This document shows positions 54,446 through 63,773 of a DNA stretch of 64,000 nt, one piece after another (the first letter of the stretch is position 1; the number at the start of each line of letters is the position of its first letter). This DNA comes from Thermus thermophilus HB8 (GTDB taxonomy: Bacteria; Deinococcota; Deinococci; Deinococcales; Thermaceae), in assembly GCF_000091545.1 (NCBI RefSeq), contig NC_006461.1, positions 1,052,468 through 1,116,467 on the forward strand, in the 5' to 3' direction. The notes beneath the pieces are model-generated. The model did no database searches and was not told the origin of the DNA. It worked only from the letters and a program-made list of their open reading frames with translations. The position numbers and the translations under genes were made by a program.

Positions 54446-54859
54446 CTAATACCCCAGGCCGAGCTCCTGGGCCTCGCCGATGAGCTCGTCCAAAAGCTCC
54501 CTGCCCCGCTTCCGGGAAGCCTCCAGGTAAGCCAGAAGGTCCCTGGCCCGGACCCGGCGGTGGGTCCCCACCTTGTGGTAGGGAATCTTGCCTTCCTCCA
54601 AAAGCCGGACCAGGTAAGGCCGGGAGACCCCGAGGAGCTCGGCCGCCTGGCCCGTGGTGAGCTCGGCTTCCAAGGGAACGATGCGCACCGCCTCGCCCCG
54701 CGAAAGCGCTCCCAGGAGCTCCTGGAGGAGCTGGGCCAGCTCGGGGGTGAGGGTCAAGGAGGCCTCCTCGAGGCGCAAGACCTTGCCGGGGGTGAGCTTT
54801 TCCCGGAAGGCCCTGACCGCTTCTGCCGGGAGCCTAGGGGTGAAGAGGAGACCGCCCAT
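54446..54859 (-). CDS. Excisionase-family helix-turn-helix DNA-binding protein
   Basis: The 137-residue protein has an N-terminal part of about 65 residues, rich in Leu and Glu. An HTH_17/excisionase-type winged helix follows: LTTGQAAELLGVSRPYLVRLLEEGKIPYHKVGTHRRVRARDLLAYL. A helical tail ends it. Such domains are MerR-like and bind DNA, often as regulators or antitoxins. I chose ATG 54859, preceded by GGAGGT. Its promoter contains a CGTTTAT direct repeat, so autoregulation is plausible. It is immediately upstream of the patatin gene. Confidence 0.75.
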   Translation of the reverse strand: MGGLLFTPRLPAEAVRAFREKLTPGKVLRLEEASLTLTPELAQLLQELLGALSRGEAVRIVPLEAELTTGQAAELLGVSRPYLVRLLEEGKIPYHKVGTHRRVRARDLLAYLEASRKRGRELLDELIGEAQELGLGY

Positions 54860-54877
54860 ACCCAACCTCCAGGCCCC

Positions 54878-54906
54878 AGTTTACCGGATAAACGAAATAA
54901 ACGCAA
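54878..54906 (-). promoter_or_regulatory. Promoter of the HTH-patatin operon with direct repeat
   Basis: Reverse-strand TTGCGT (54901-54906) and TAAACT (54878-54883) are 17 bp apart. Two copies of CGTTTAT (54897-54903 and 54888-54894, reverse strand) with a 9-bp period fill the -35/spacer region and could be an operator. Confidence 0.6.
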
Positions 54907-54920
54907 CAGGCCCGGCCGGG

Positions 54921-55151
54921 TTAGAGGTACCCCTTGTAGGCCTCAAGGGCTTTTGCGAAGGTGACCAGCCCGGCCCGCCTCAGGCTTTCCAGGAAGGCCT
55001 CCACCCCGAGAGGGGGGTTGCGCAGGGCGCGGCGCTGGCGCCGAAGCACCCCGAGAAGGGGGTCGGGCAGGAAGTTTTTCCGGATCAGCCTTTCGGCAAA
55101 TTCTGTGAGGTAGGCGTCCAAAAAGAGGGTTTGGGGAAGCGGGCGGGCCAT
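54921..55151 (-). CDS. 76-residue protein of unknown function
   Basis: The protein (MARPLPQTLFLDAYLTEFAE at its start, AKALEAYKGYL at its end) is probably helical and basic in the middle (LLGVLRRQRRALRNPP). I recognise no family. The ATG lies 6 nt after TAGAAT in a symmetric divergent promoter shared with trpC, which supports it as a real gene. It is upstream of the HTH gene on the same strand but the latter has its own promoter. Confidence 0.55.
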   Translation of the reverse strand: MARPLPQTLFLDAYLTEFAERLIRKNFLPDPLLGVLRRQRRALRNPPLGVEAFLESLRRAGLVTFAKALEAYKGYL

Positions 55152-55942
<791 letters not shown>

Positions 55943-55946
55943 GACC

Positions 55947-56654
55947 ATGCGCCTCATCCCGGCGGTGGACCTGAAGTCGGGCAAGGCGGTGCGCCTCTAC
56001 GAGGGGGACCCCGCCCGGGAGACCCCCTACGGGGACCCGGTGGAGGCCGCGCTGCGCTTCCAGGAGGAAGGGGCCACCCTCCTCCACCTGGTGGACCTGG
56101 ACCGCGCCCTGGGCACGGGGGAGAACCGGGAGGTGGTGCGCCGGGTGGCGGCCTCCCTCTCCATCCCCTTCCAGCTCGCGGGGGGCATCCGGAGCCTCGA
56201 GGCCCTGCAGGAGGCCCTCTCCCTGGGGGCGAGCCGGGCGGTGGTGGGCACGGTGGCCGTGAAGGACCCGGGGCTTCTGGCGCGGATGCTGGAAGCGGTG
56301 GGCCCGGACCGCCTGGCCGTGGCCCTGGACGCCCGGGGCCTGGAGGTGGTGGTCTCGGGCTGGCAGGAGGCCGTCTCCGCCTCCGCCCTGGACCTCCTCC
56401 GGGCCTGGGCGGAAATGGGGGTGCGGACCCTCCTCTACACCGACGTCCGCCGGGACGGGACCCTCTTGGGCCTGGACCGGGAGGTGGTGGCCCGGGTGCG
56501 GGCGGCCTGGCCCTACGAGCTCATCGTGGGGGGAGGGATCGCCTCCCCGGAGGACCTCCACCTGCTCCAGGCCCTGGGCGTGGACGGCGCTTTGGTGGGC
56601 AAGGCCCTCTACGAGGGCCGGATCCGGCTAAAGGAGGCGTCATGGCGCTCGTGA
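55947..56654 (+). CDS. hisA: ProFAR isomerase (HisA)
   Basis: The 235-residue TIM barrel isomerises ProFAR to PRFAR in histidine synthesis. The general acid and base are in LIPAVDLKSGKAVRLYEGD and LLYTDVRRDGTLLGLD. Phosphate-binding loops AGGIRSLEALQEAL and VGGGIASPEDL are intact. It lies just after trpC, which catalyses a chemically related reaction on a similar barrel, but trpC is separate and complete here. The last 13 nt overlap the following membrane gene. Confidence 0.93.
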   Translation: MRLIPAVDLKSGKAVRLYEGDPARETPYGDPVEAALRFQEEGATLLHLVDLDRALGTGENREVVRRVAASLSIPFQLAGGIRSLEALQEALSLGASRAVVGTVAVKDPGLLARMLEAVGPDRLAVALDARGLEVVVSGWQEAVSASALDLLRAWAEMGVRTLLYTDVRRDGTLLGLDREVVARVRAAWPYELIVGGGIASPEDLHLLQALGVDGALVGKALYEGRIRLKEASWRS

Positions 56655-56959
56655 ACTGGCTCCTTTTGGTGTCGGGGCTTCTCGTGGCGGGCACGGGGCT
56701 TTACCTCTACGGGACCTACCCCTTCCTCGCCCTCCCCACCCCCTGGGGCCCCTGGCCCCTCTACCTCCTCCTCCCCGGGGCCTTCCTCCTGGGCCTCGGC
56801 GTGGGGGGGCTTTACGCCCTGGGCCTCGCCTGGGCCGGGCGGCGGGAGCGGGCGGCCGCCTGGAGGCGGGTCCGGGCCCTGGAGCGGGAGGTGGCCGAGC
56901 TGAAAAAGGCGCGCATAGAGGAGATCCCCCGCATCCCCGACCGGGACCTGGAGGCATGA
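56642..56959 (+). CDS. LapA-like small membrane protein
   Basis: The 105-residue protein has two membrane helices (LVNWLLLVSGLLVAGTGLYLYG and LYLLLPGAFLLGLGVGGLYALG) followed by a basic, coiled-coil-like cytoplasmic tail (RRVRALEREVAELKK). This layout is that of LapA/DUF1049 proteins, which in enterobacteria scaffold envelope biogenesis complexes. Similarity here is by architecture only. It overlaps hisA at the front and recJ by 4 nt at the end. Confidence 0.6.
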   Translation: MALVNWLLLVSGLLVAGTGLYLYGTYPFLALPTPWGPWPLYLLLPGAFLLGLGVGGLYALGLAWAGRRERAAAWRRVRALEREVAELKKARIEEIPRIPDRDLEA

Positions 56960-58956
56960 GGGACCGGGTCCGCTGGCGGGTGCTTTCCCTCCCTCCCCTC
57001 GCCCAGTGGCGGGAGGTGATGGCGGCCTTGGAGGTGGGGCCGGAGGCCGCCCTGGCCTACTGGCACCGGGGCTTTAGGCGCAAGGAGGACCTGGACCCCC
57101 CCCTCGCCCTCCTTCCCCTCAAGGGCCTGAGGGAGGCGGCGGCCCTCCTGGAGGAGGCGCTCCGCCAGGGGAAGCGGATCCGCGTCCACGGGGACTACGA
57201 CGCCGACGGGCTCACGGGCACGGCCATCCTGGTTCGGGGCCTCGCCGCCTTGGGCGCCGACGTCCACCCCTTCATCCCCCACCGGCTGGAGGAAGGGTAC
57301 GGGGTGCTGATGGAGCGGGTTCCCGAGCACCTCGAGGCCTCGGACCTCTTCCTCACCGTGGACTGCGGGATCACGAACCACGCCGAGCTCAGGGAGCTTT
57401 TGGAAAACGGGGTGGAGGTGATCGTCACCGACCACCACACCCCCGGCAAGACCCCTCCCCCCGGCCTCGTGGTCCACCCCGCCCTCACCCCGGACCTTAA
57501 GGAGAAGCCCACGGGGGCGGGGGTGGCCTTCCTCCTCCTCTGGGCCCTCCACGAGCGCCTGGGCCTTCCCCCACCCCTGGAGTACGCCGACCTCGCCGCG
57601 GTGGGCACCATCGCCGACGTGGCCCCCCTTTGGGGCTGGAACCGGGCCTTGGTGAAGGAGGGCCTGGCCCGCATCCCCGCCTCCTCCTGGGTTGGGCTCA
57701 GGCTTCTGGCCGAGGCGGTGGGGTACACGGGGAAGGCGGTGGAGGTGGCCTTCCGCATCGCCCCCCGGATCAACGCGGCAAGCCGCCTCGGGGAGGCTGA
57801 GAAGGCCCTAAGGCTCCTCCTCACCGACGACGCGGCCGAGGCCCAGGCCCTCGTGGGGGAACTCCACCGGCTGAACGCCCGCCGCCAGACCCTGGAGGAG
57901 GCCATGCTCAGGAAGCTCCTCCCCCAGGCGGACCCCGAGGCCAAGGCCATCGTCCTCCTGGACCCCGAGGGGCACCCGGGGGTGATGGGCATCGTGGCGA
58001 GCCGCATCCTGGAGGCCACCCTCCGGCCCGTCTTCCTGGTGGCCCAGGGCAAGGGGACGGTGCGGAGCCTCGCCCCCATCAGCGCCGTGGAGGCCCTAAG
58101 GAGCGCCGAGGACCTTTTGTTGCGCTACGGGGGGCACAAGGAGGCGGCGGGCTTCGCCATGGACGAGGCCCTCTTCCCCGCCTTCAAGGCCCGGGTGGAG
58201 GCCTACGCCGCCCGCTTCCCCGACCCCGTGCGCGAGGTGGCCCTTTTGGACCTGCTTCCGGAGCCCGGCCTCCTCCCCCAGGTCTTCCGGGAGCTCGCCC
58301 TTTTGGAGCCCTACGGCGAGGGAAACCCCGAGCCCCTCTTCCTCCTCTTCGGCGCCCCGGAGGAGGCCCGGCGCCTCGGGGAGGGCCGCCACCTCGCCTT
58401 CCGCCTGAAGGGGGTGCGGGTCCTGGCCTGGAAACAGGGGGACCTCGCCCTGCCCCCGGAGGTGGAGGTGGCGGGCCTCCTCAGCGAAAACGCCTGGAAC
58501 GGCCACCTCGCCTACGAGGTCCAGGCGGTGGACCTGCGAAAGCCAGAGGCGCTGGAGGGCGGGATCGCGCCCTTCGCCTACCCCCTGCCCCTCCTCGAGG
58601 CCCTGGCCCGGGCCCGCCTGGGGGAAGGGGTCTACGTCCCCGAGGACAACCCTGAGGGGCTGGACTACGCCTGGAAGGCGGGCTTCCGCCTCCTCCCCCC
58701 CGAGGAGGCCGGGCTTTGGCTCGGCCTCCCCCCAAGGCCGGTCCTGGGCAGGCGGGTGGAGGTGGCCCTGGGGCGGGAGGCGCGGGCCAGGCTTTCCGCC
58801 CCCCCCGTCCTCCACACCCCCGAGGCCCGGCTCAAAGCCCTCGTCCACCGCCGCCTCCTCTTCGCCTACGAGCGCCGTCACCCGGGCCTCTTCAGCGAGG
58901 CCCTCCTCGCCTACTGGGAGGTGAACCGTGTACAGGAGCCCGCGGGAAGCCCATGA
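56956..58956 (+). CDS. recJ: Single-strand-specific 5'-3' exonuclease RecJ
   Basis: The 666-residue enzyme equals the known T. thermophilus RecJ in length. DHH-family motifs are HGDYDADGLTGTAILVRG, FLTVDCGITNHAEL, VTDHHTPGKTPP and, in the DHHA1 domain, RYGGHKEAAGFAMDE. An OB-fold and C-terminal domain follow. RecJ degrades 5' ends in recombination and repair. The start overlaps the upstream gene (ATGA). Confidence 0.96.
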   Translation: MRDRVRWRVLSLPPLAQWREVMAALEVGPEAALAYWHRGFRRKEDLDPPLALLPLKGLREAAALLEEALRQGKRIRVHGDYDADGLTGTAILVRGLAALGADVHPFIPHRLEEGYGVLMERVPEHLEASDLFLTVDCGITNHAELRELLENGVEVIVTDHHTPGKTPPPGLVVHPALTPDLKEKPTGAGVAFLLLWALHERLGLPPPLEYADLAAVGTIADVAPLWGWNRALVKEGLARIPASSWVGLRLLAEAVGYTGKAVEVAFRIAPRINAASRLGEAEKALRLLLTDDAAEAQALVGELHRLNARRQTLEEAMLRKLLPQADPEAKAIVLLDPEGHPGVMGIVASRILEATLRPVFLVAQGKGTVRSLAPISAVEALRSAEDLLLRYGGHKEAAGFAMDEALFPAFKARVEAYAARFPDPVREVALLDLLPEPGLLPQVFRELALLEPYGEGNPEPLFLLFGAPEEARRLGEGRHLAFRLKGVRVLAWKQGDLALPPEVEVAGLLSENAWNGHLAYEVQAVDLRKPEALEGGIAPFAYPLPLLEALARARLGEGVYVPEDNPEGLDYAWKAGFRLLPPEEAGLWLGLPPRPVLGRRVEVALGREARARLSAPPVLHTPEARLKALVHRRLLFAYERRHPGLFSEALLAYWEVNRVQEPAGSP

Positions 58957-59491
58957 GGCCCGGATCTACACCGGGGCCTACCGGGTCTACGGGATGATCC
59001 ACCTGGTGCCCGGGGCGGGCACCGCCGACCTCTTGAACCAGGAACGGCCTTACCTCCCCGTGACCGGGGCCCTGGTCTACGCCCCGGGCTTCCGCCACCC
59101 CCCGGAGGCCCGGGAGCTCAAGGCGAGCGTCAACTTCCTCGCCCTGCGCAAGGAGCGGGTCCAGTGGGTGGCCGGGGGAAGGCCCGCCGAGCCCCGAACG
59201 AGCCCGGCCCTCCTGGAGAGGAGGCGCCTCGCCTTCCTCTTCGGGGACTACCTCCTGGCGGGGGAGCTCCTCCTGCCGCGGGGGGTGCGGCTTTCCGACT
59301 TCCTCTCCCAGGCCAAGCCCTTCCAGACCCTAAAGGAGGCGGGGCTTCACCTCCTCGCCCCGGACAGGCCCCTCGTGGACCCAGACCCCCTGGAGCGGTT
59401 CCCCTTCCTCACCGTGAACCTGAGGCTCGCCGAGGGGGTGGTGGAGGCCCCCGGGGAGGCCTCGGACCCCAGGCTCACCCTATTTGGCTGA
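58928..59491 (+). CDS. Conserved protein of unknown function after recJ
   Basis: The 187-residue soluble protein starts at GTG 58928 (VYRSPREAHEARIYTGAYRVYG), preceded by GGAGGTGAACC. It includes GMIHLVPGAGTADLLNQERPYLPVTGALVYAPG and a C-terminal stretch FPFLTVNLRLAEGVVE. The central sequence may bind nucleic acid or lie on a beta scaffold, but I cannot assign a family. It overlaps recJ by 29 nt and valS by 17 nt (convergent). Co-expression with recJ is likely. Confidence 0.65.
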   Translation: MYRSPREAHEARIYTGAYRVYGMIHLVPGAGTADLLNQERPYLPVTGALVYAPGFRHPPEARELKASVNFLALRKERVQWVAGGRPAEPRTSPALLERRRLAFLFGDYLLAGELLLPRGVRLSDFLSQAKPFQTLKEAGLHLLAPDRPLVDPDPLERFPFLTVNLRLAEGVVEAPGEASDPRLTLFG

Positions 59492-62063
59492 GGGCCTCCC
59501 GGATCCTTTCCGCCTGCTCCAGGTTCTCCTTAAGCCGCGCCTCCTCCGCCTCCACCACTTCCTTAGGGGCCTTCTCCCGGAAGCCGGGGGAGGCGAGCTT
59601 CCTCTGGCTCCGCTCCGCCAGGGCCAAAAGCTCCTTGAGCCGCTTCTCCTGGCGGCGCCGCCACTCCTCCACGTCCAGAAGTCCCTCCAAGGGCATGCGG
59701 GCCGTCACCCGGGGCATGGCCTTGACCAGGGCCTTCGCCGGCCTTTCGGGGAGGAGGTCGGCCCGGCTCAAGAAGCGGAAGACCTCGAGGTTCTCTTCCA
59801 CGGGGGCGGTCTCCCCCTCGAGGTAGACCCGCACCTCCTGGGCCGGGGGGAGCCCGGCCTCGGCCTTCAGGGCCCTCACCGCCGTCACCGCCTGCTTCAG
59901 GGCCTCAAAGGCCCTCTCGGCCTCCTCGTCCCTCCCCCCGGGCTCGGGCCAGGCCTCGAGGGCGAGTTCCTCCTTGCCGGTGAGGGCCTGGTAGAGCTCG
60001 CTGGTGAGGAAGGGCATCATGGGGTGGAGGAGCTTGAGGAGGACGGCGAGGACCTCCTCAAGCGTCCTTAGGGTGTGGGCGTTCCCCGCCTTGAGGGCGG
60101 GCTTCGCCGCCTCCAGGTACCAGTCGCAGAACTCGCTCCAGACGAGCTCGTAGACCTCCCGGGCCGCCTGGGCCAGGTCCAGGGCCTCGTAGAGGGCGGT
60201 GATCTCCTCCACGCCCCGGCTTAGGCGGCTTCGCATAAAGCGGTCCGCCAGGGTTGGGGTGTCCTCCTTGGCCTGGAAACCTTCACGGGAGAGGAGGACG
60301 AAGCGGGCGGCGTTGTAGAGCTTGTTGGCGAAGTTGCGGGCCATCTCCAGCCAGCGGAGGTCAAGCCTGATGTCCTGCCCCCCCGTGGCGAGGTAGATGA
60401 GGGCGAAGCGAAGGGCGTCCGCCCCGTAGCGCTCCACCATCTCCAAGGGGTCTATCACGTTCCCCTTGGACTTGGACATCTTCTGGCCCTTCTCGTCCAG
60501 CACGAGGCCGTGGAGGAGGACGGTTTTAAAGGGCCTCTCCCCCATGAAGTGGTAGCCCGAGACCTCCATGCGGGAAACCCAGAGGAAGAGGATGTCGTAC
60601 CCCGTGACCAGCACGTCCCCGGGGTAGAAGGCCTTGAGGTCCTCCGTCTCCTCGGGCCAGCCCAGGGTGGAGAGGGGCCAAAGCGCCGAGGAGAACCAGG
60701 TGTCAAAGACGTCCTCGTCCCGTTTTAAGCGGGGGCTCCCGCAGGCCTCGCAGGAGGTGGGGTCCTCCAGGTAGCGCTCGGGGCGGGGCACGTTCACCGC
60801 CTGGCAGTCCTCGCAGTACCAGGCGGGGATCTGGTGCCCCCACCAGAGCTGGCGGGAGATGTTCCAGTCCTTGACGTTCTCCAGCCAGTCCATGTTCACC
60901 TTCTTCCAGCGCTCGGGGACGAAGGCGATGTCCCCCCGCCTTAGGCCCTTTAGGACCTCCTCCGCAAGGGGCCTCATCCTGAGCCACCACTGGGGGAAAA
61001 TAGCGTACTCAATGGGGGTGCCGCAGCGGGAGCAGGTGGCGAGGGCAATGGTGTAGTCCTCCTCCTTCACCAGGTGCCCCGCTTCCCGGAAAAGCTCCAC
61101 CGCCTTCCTCCGGGCCTCAAAGCGGTCCAGGCCCCTCAAGGCCTCGGGGACCCTCTCCCCCTCCATCCTCCCCTCCAGGTTGATGACGGAAACGGGCTTT
61201 AGGCCGTGGCGCTCCCCGATCTCGTAGTCCAGGGGATCGTGGGCCGGGGTGACCTTGAGGGCCCCGGTGCCGAAGTCCTTCTCCACGGCGGGGTCGGCGA
61301 GGATGGGGATCCAGACCTCGGTAAGGGGGATCCGGGCCCTCTTGCCGAGGAGGTGCCGGTAGCGCTCGTCCTCGGGGTGGACGGCGATGGCCTGGTCGGC
61401 GAAGACGGTCTCGGGGCGGACGGTGGCGATCTCTATGAAGCCTCCCCCCTCCACCTCGTAGCGCAGGGTGTAGAGCTTGCCGGGGGTGGGCTCGGTCTCC
61501 ACCTCGAGGTCCGAGAGGGTGGTCTCGCACCGGGGGCACCAGTTCACGAGCCTCGGGGCCCGGTAGGCGAGGCCCTCGTGGTAGTAGCGGCTGAAGGCGT
61601 AGCGCACCGCGCGGGAGCGCTTCTCGTCCATGGTGAAGGCCTCCCGGCTCCAGTCGGCGCTCGCCCCGAGGCGCTTGAGCTGCTTGAGGATCGTCCCCCC
61701 GGACTCCTCCTTCCACTGCCAGACCCTTTCCAAGAACTTCTCCCGCCCCAGGTCGTGCCGGGTCTTCCCCTCCTTGAGGAGGAGGCGCTCCACCACCACC
61801 TGGGTGGCGATCCCGGCGTGGTCGGTGCCGGGAAGCCACACCGCCTCAAACCCCCGCATGCGCTTGTAGCGGATGAGGGCGTCCTGGAGGCTGTTGTCCA
61901 GGGCATGGCCCATGTGGAGGGAGCCGGTGACGTTCGGGGGCGGCATGAAGATGACGAAGGGGGGCTTGCCGCTTTTGGGGTTCGCCACGAAGGGGTTCTT
62001 CGCCCACTTCTCCGCCCACTTGGGCTCCACGGACTTGGGATCGTAGGCCTTGGGCAGGTCCAT
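59475..62063 (-). CDS. valS: Valyl-tRNA synthetase
   Basis: The 862-residue class I synthetase matches the known T. thermophilus ValRS in length. LHMGHALDNSLQD contains the HIGH motif, and KGQKMSKSKGNVIDP contains KMSKS. The CP1 editing domain spans roughly residues 200-340. Zinc-like cysteine pairs appear as CPRCE, CSRCG and CEDC with CEAC. The C-terminal coiled coil (about residues 800-862, rich in Lys, Glu and Arg) contacts tRNA. ATG 62063 lies 9 nt after a TAAACT box. Confidence 0.97.
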   Translation of the reverse strand: MDLPKAYDPKSVEPKWAEKWAKNPFVANPKSGKPPFVIFMPPPNVTGSLHMGHALDNSLQDALIRYKRMRGFEAVWLPGTDHAGIATQVVVERLLLKEGKTRHDLGREKFLERVWQWKEESGGTILKQLKRLGASADWSREAFTMDEKRSRAVRYAFSRYYHEGLAYRAPRLVNWCPRCETTLSDLEVETEPTPGKLYTLRYEVEGGGFIEIATVRPETVFADQAIAVHPEDERYRHLLGKRARIPLTEVWIPILADPAVEKDFGTGALKVTPAHDPLDYEIGERHGLKPVSVINLEGRMEGERVPEALRGLDRFEARRKAVELFREAGHLVKEEDYTIALATCSRCGTPIEYAIFPQWWLRMRPLAEEVLKGLRRGDIAFVPERWKKVNMDWLENVKDWNISRQLWWGHQIPAWYCEDCQAVNVPRPERYLEDPTSCEACGSPRLKRDEDVFDTWFSSALWPLSTLGWPEETEDLKAFYPGDVLVTGYDILFLWVSRMEVSGYHFMGERPFKTVLLHGLVLDEKGQKMSKSKGNVIDPLEMVERYGADALRFALIYLATGGQDIRLDLRWLEMARNFANKLYNAARFVLLSREGFQAKEDTPTLADRFMRSRLSRGVEEITALYEALDLAQAAREVYELVWSEFCDWYLEAAKPALKAGNAHTLRTLEEVLAVLLKLLHPMMPFLTSELYQALTGKEELALEAWPEPGGRDEEAERAFEALKQAVTAVRALKAEAGLPPAQEVRVYLEGETAPVEENLEVFRFLSRADLLPERPAKALVKAMPRVTARMPLEGLLDVEEWRRRQEKRLKELLALAERSQRKLASPGFREKAPKEVVEAEEARLKENLEQAERIREALSQIG

Positions 62064-62078
62064 GCTAAGCCCAGTTTA

Positions 62079-62121
62079 CTAAGTGTCCGCACGTGGATTT
62101 CGCCGCAGGTGGGGCACTTAG
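62079..62121 (-). repeat. Imperfect inverted repeat between ABC permease and valS
   Basis: CTAAGTG (62079-62085) and CACTTAG (62115-62121) form the outer 7-bp arms, and the inner sequence pairs imperfectly. The left arm in RNA starts at the permease stop codon. It could end the transporter transcript or fold in the leader of read-through valS RNA. Confidence 0.4.
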
Positions 62122-62903
62122 CGGCCGGGCAGGGCGAGGCGCCGCTCCAGGAGGTTGGTGAAGAAGGTGAGGAGGGTGGTGAGGAGGAGGTAGACCGCGG
62201 CCACCGCCAAGTAGACCTCCACGGGGCGGAAGGTGGCGGAGATGATGCGCTGGCCGGAGAGGGCGAGCTCCAAGAGGGTGATGACGCTCGCCAGGGAGGA
62301 GTCCTTGAGGAGGGCCACCACGTTGTTGACCAAGGGGGGCACCACGATCCTCAGGGCCTGGGGCAGGATGACGAAGCGCATGGTGTCCGCGGCGGAAAAC
62401 CCCAAGGACCAAGCGGCCTCCCACTGCCCCTTGGGGATCGCCTGGATGCCGGCGCGGACCACCTCGGCGTTGTAGGCCCCCACGTTGAAGGCGAGGGCGA
62501 TGAAGGCCGCCCAGTAGGGGGTGAGGGCCTGCTGCGCCCCCGGCCAGAGGGGCTGGAGGAGGAGGGGAAGGGCGTTGTAGGCGAAGAGGATCTGGACGAG
62601 AAGGGGCGTACCCCGGATGACCCAGATGTAGAAGGCGGCAGGCAGGCGCACCCAGGCCCGGGCGGAAAGCCGCGCCATCCCGGCGAAGACGCCGATGACG
62701 AGCCCCGCCGCCCCCGAGAGGAGGGTGAGCTTCAGGGTCACCTCGGCCCCCTGGGCCATGATCCGCCCGGCGGAGGCCGCCCGCTCGGGGCCGAAGCCCG
62801 TGAGGAGGAAGTAGCGCTCCAAAGCCCAGGAGAGGGCGTGGAAGAGGGCGAAATACCCGAGGACGAGGAGAAGGAAGAGGGCGAAAAAGCGGAGGTACCG
62901 CAT
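62118..62903 (-). CDS. Amino acid ABC transporter permease (HisM/GlnP family)
   Basis: The 261-residue protein has about six membrane helices and the EAA loop in the form EAAWSLGFSAADTMRFVILPQALR. LTLLSGAAGLVIGVFAGMARLS begins the conserved transport domain, and YIWVIRGTPLLVQILF is diagnostic for polar amino acid systems. It pairs with the binding protein encoded upstream. No ATPase follows; the GlnQ-like ATPase at 52483-53217 is the likely partner. Confidence 0.93.
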   Translation of the reverse strand: MRYLRFFALFLLLVLGYFALFHALSWALERYFLLTGFGPERAASAGRIMAQGAEVTLKLTLLSGAAGLVIGVFAGMARLSARAWVRLPAAFYIWVIRGTPLLVQILFAYNALPLLLQPLWPGAQQALTPYWAAFIALAFNVGAYNAEVVRAGIQAIPKGQWEAAWSLGFSAADTMRFVILPQALRIVVPPLVNNVVALLKDSSLASVITLLELALSGQRIISATFRPVEVYLAVAAVYLLLTTLLTFFTNLLERRLALPGR

Positions 62904-62916
62904 GGGGCGAAAAGGG

Positions 62917-62959
62917 GCCCGGACGGCCTAGGGCCTTTAGGGCCTTTGGGCGTCCGGGC
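62917..62959 (-). other. Intercistronic hairpin between ABC binding protein and permease
   Basis: GCCCGGACG and CGTCCGGGC form a perfect 9-bp stem, and the loop contains tandem AGGCCCTA copies. A short T-run follows on the reverse strand (62910-62913). It probably attenuates permease expression or protects the binding-protein mRNA. Confidence 0.55.
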
Positions 62960-62968
62960 GCGGCAGGG

Positions 62969-63733
62969 TCACTTGCAGCGGACGTCCTCCCCGAACCACT
63001 TCTGGCTGATGCGGGCGTAGGTGCCGTCCTGCATCAGCTCGGCCAAAGCCCGGTTCAAGGCGTCCAGGAGGCCCTTGTTCCCCTTGGCCACGGCCATGGC
63101 CACCCGCTCCTGGAAGACGAGCTCGCCCACCTGGAGGGTGTTCTCCAGCTTCCTTTCCTTGATGGCCTCCTTGGCCACGAAGCGGTCGGTGATCCAGGCG
63201 TCTATGCGGCCCGCGAGGAGGTCCTGGAGGGCGTCAGGATCCCGCTGGTAGGTGCGCACCTCCTTGATGCCCGGGATCTTCTGGGCGGCCTCCATGTAGG
63301 TGGTGCCCACCTGGACCCCCACCACCTTGCCCGGGAGGTCCTTGGCCGTCCTCGGCCCCCCCTTCCGGCTTACGATGACCCCGCCGGTGCAGTAGTGGGG
63401 GTTGGTGAAGTCCACCGCCCTGGCCCGCTCCTCGGTGATGCCGTGGGAGGCGATGACGAAGTCAAACCGCCCCTGGTTGAGCTGGATGAGCAGGGTGTCA
63501 AAGGACTGGGCGATCCAGCGCGGCTTCAGGCCGAGCCGCTCGGCGATGGCGTTGCCCAGGTCCACCTCAAACCCGGTGAGCTGGTTCCGCTCGTCAAAGT
63601 AGTTGAAGGGGGGGAAGGCCCCCTCGGTGCCGATGCGGATCTCGCCGGAGCGCTTGATCTCCTCAAAGCTCCGCACCTGGGCCAAGGCCGCGCCCAAGGC
63701 CAAGACCAAAAGAAGTACCCATCCTTTACGCAT
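62969..63733 (-). CDS. Amino acid ABC transporter substrate-binding protein
   Basis: The 254-residue periplasmic protein has a signal peptide (MRKGWVLLLVLALGAALAQ) and the family-3 signature IRIGTEGAFPPFNYFDERNQLTGFEVDLG. FDFVIASHGITEERARAVDFTNPHY and LPGKVVGVQVGTTYMEA complete the two lobes. It resembles lysine/arginine/ornithine, histidine or glutamine binding proteins; the exact ligand is not clear. AGGAGGTGA lies before the ATG, and a perfect TATAAT is at 63761-63766. Confidence 0.92.
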   Translation of the reverse strand: MRKGWVLLLVLALGAALAQVRSFEEIKRSGEIRIGTEGAFPPFNYFDERNQLTGFEVDLGNAIAERLGLKPRWIAQSFDTLLIQLNQGRFDFVIASHGITEERARAVDFTNPHYCTGGVIVSRKGGPRTAKDLPGKVVGVQVGTTYMEAAQKIPGIKEVRTYQRDPDALQDLLAGRIDAWITDRFVAKEAIKERKLENTLQVGELVFQERVAMAVAKGNKGLLDALNRALAELMQDGTYARISQKWFGEDVRCK

Positions 63734-63760
63734 GCTTCACCTCCTAAAGAACCCCGGAAG

Positions 63761-63766
63761 ATTATA
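63761..63766 (-). promoter_or_regulatory. -10 element of the amino acid ABC operon
   Basis: A perfect TATAAT preceded by TG reads on the reverse strand. It lies 27 nt before the binding-protein ATG and leaves a leader with AGGAGGTGA. The -35 region is weak. Confidence 0.6.
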
Positions 63767-63773
63767 CACGCCC

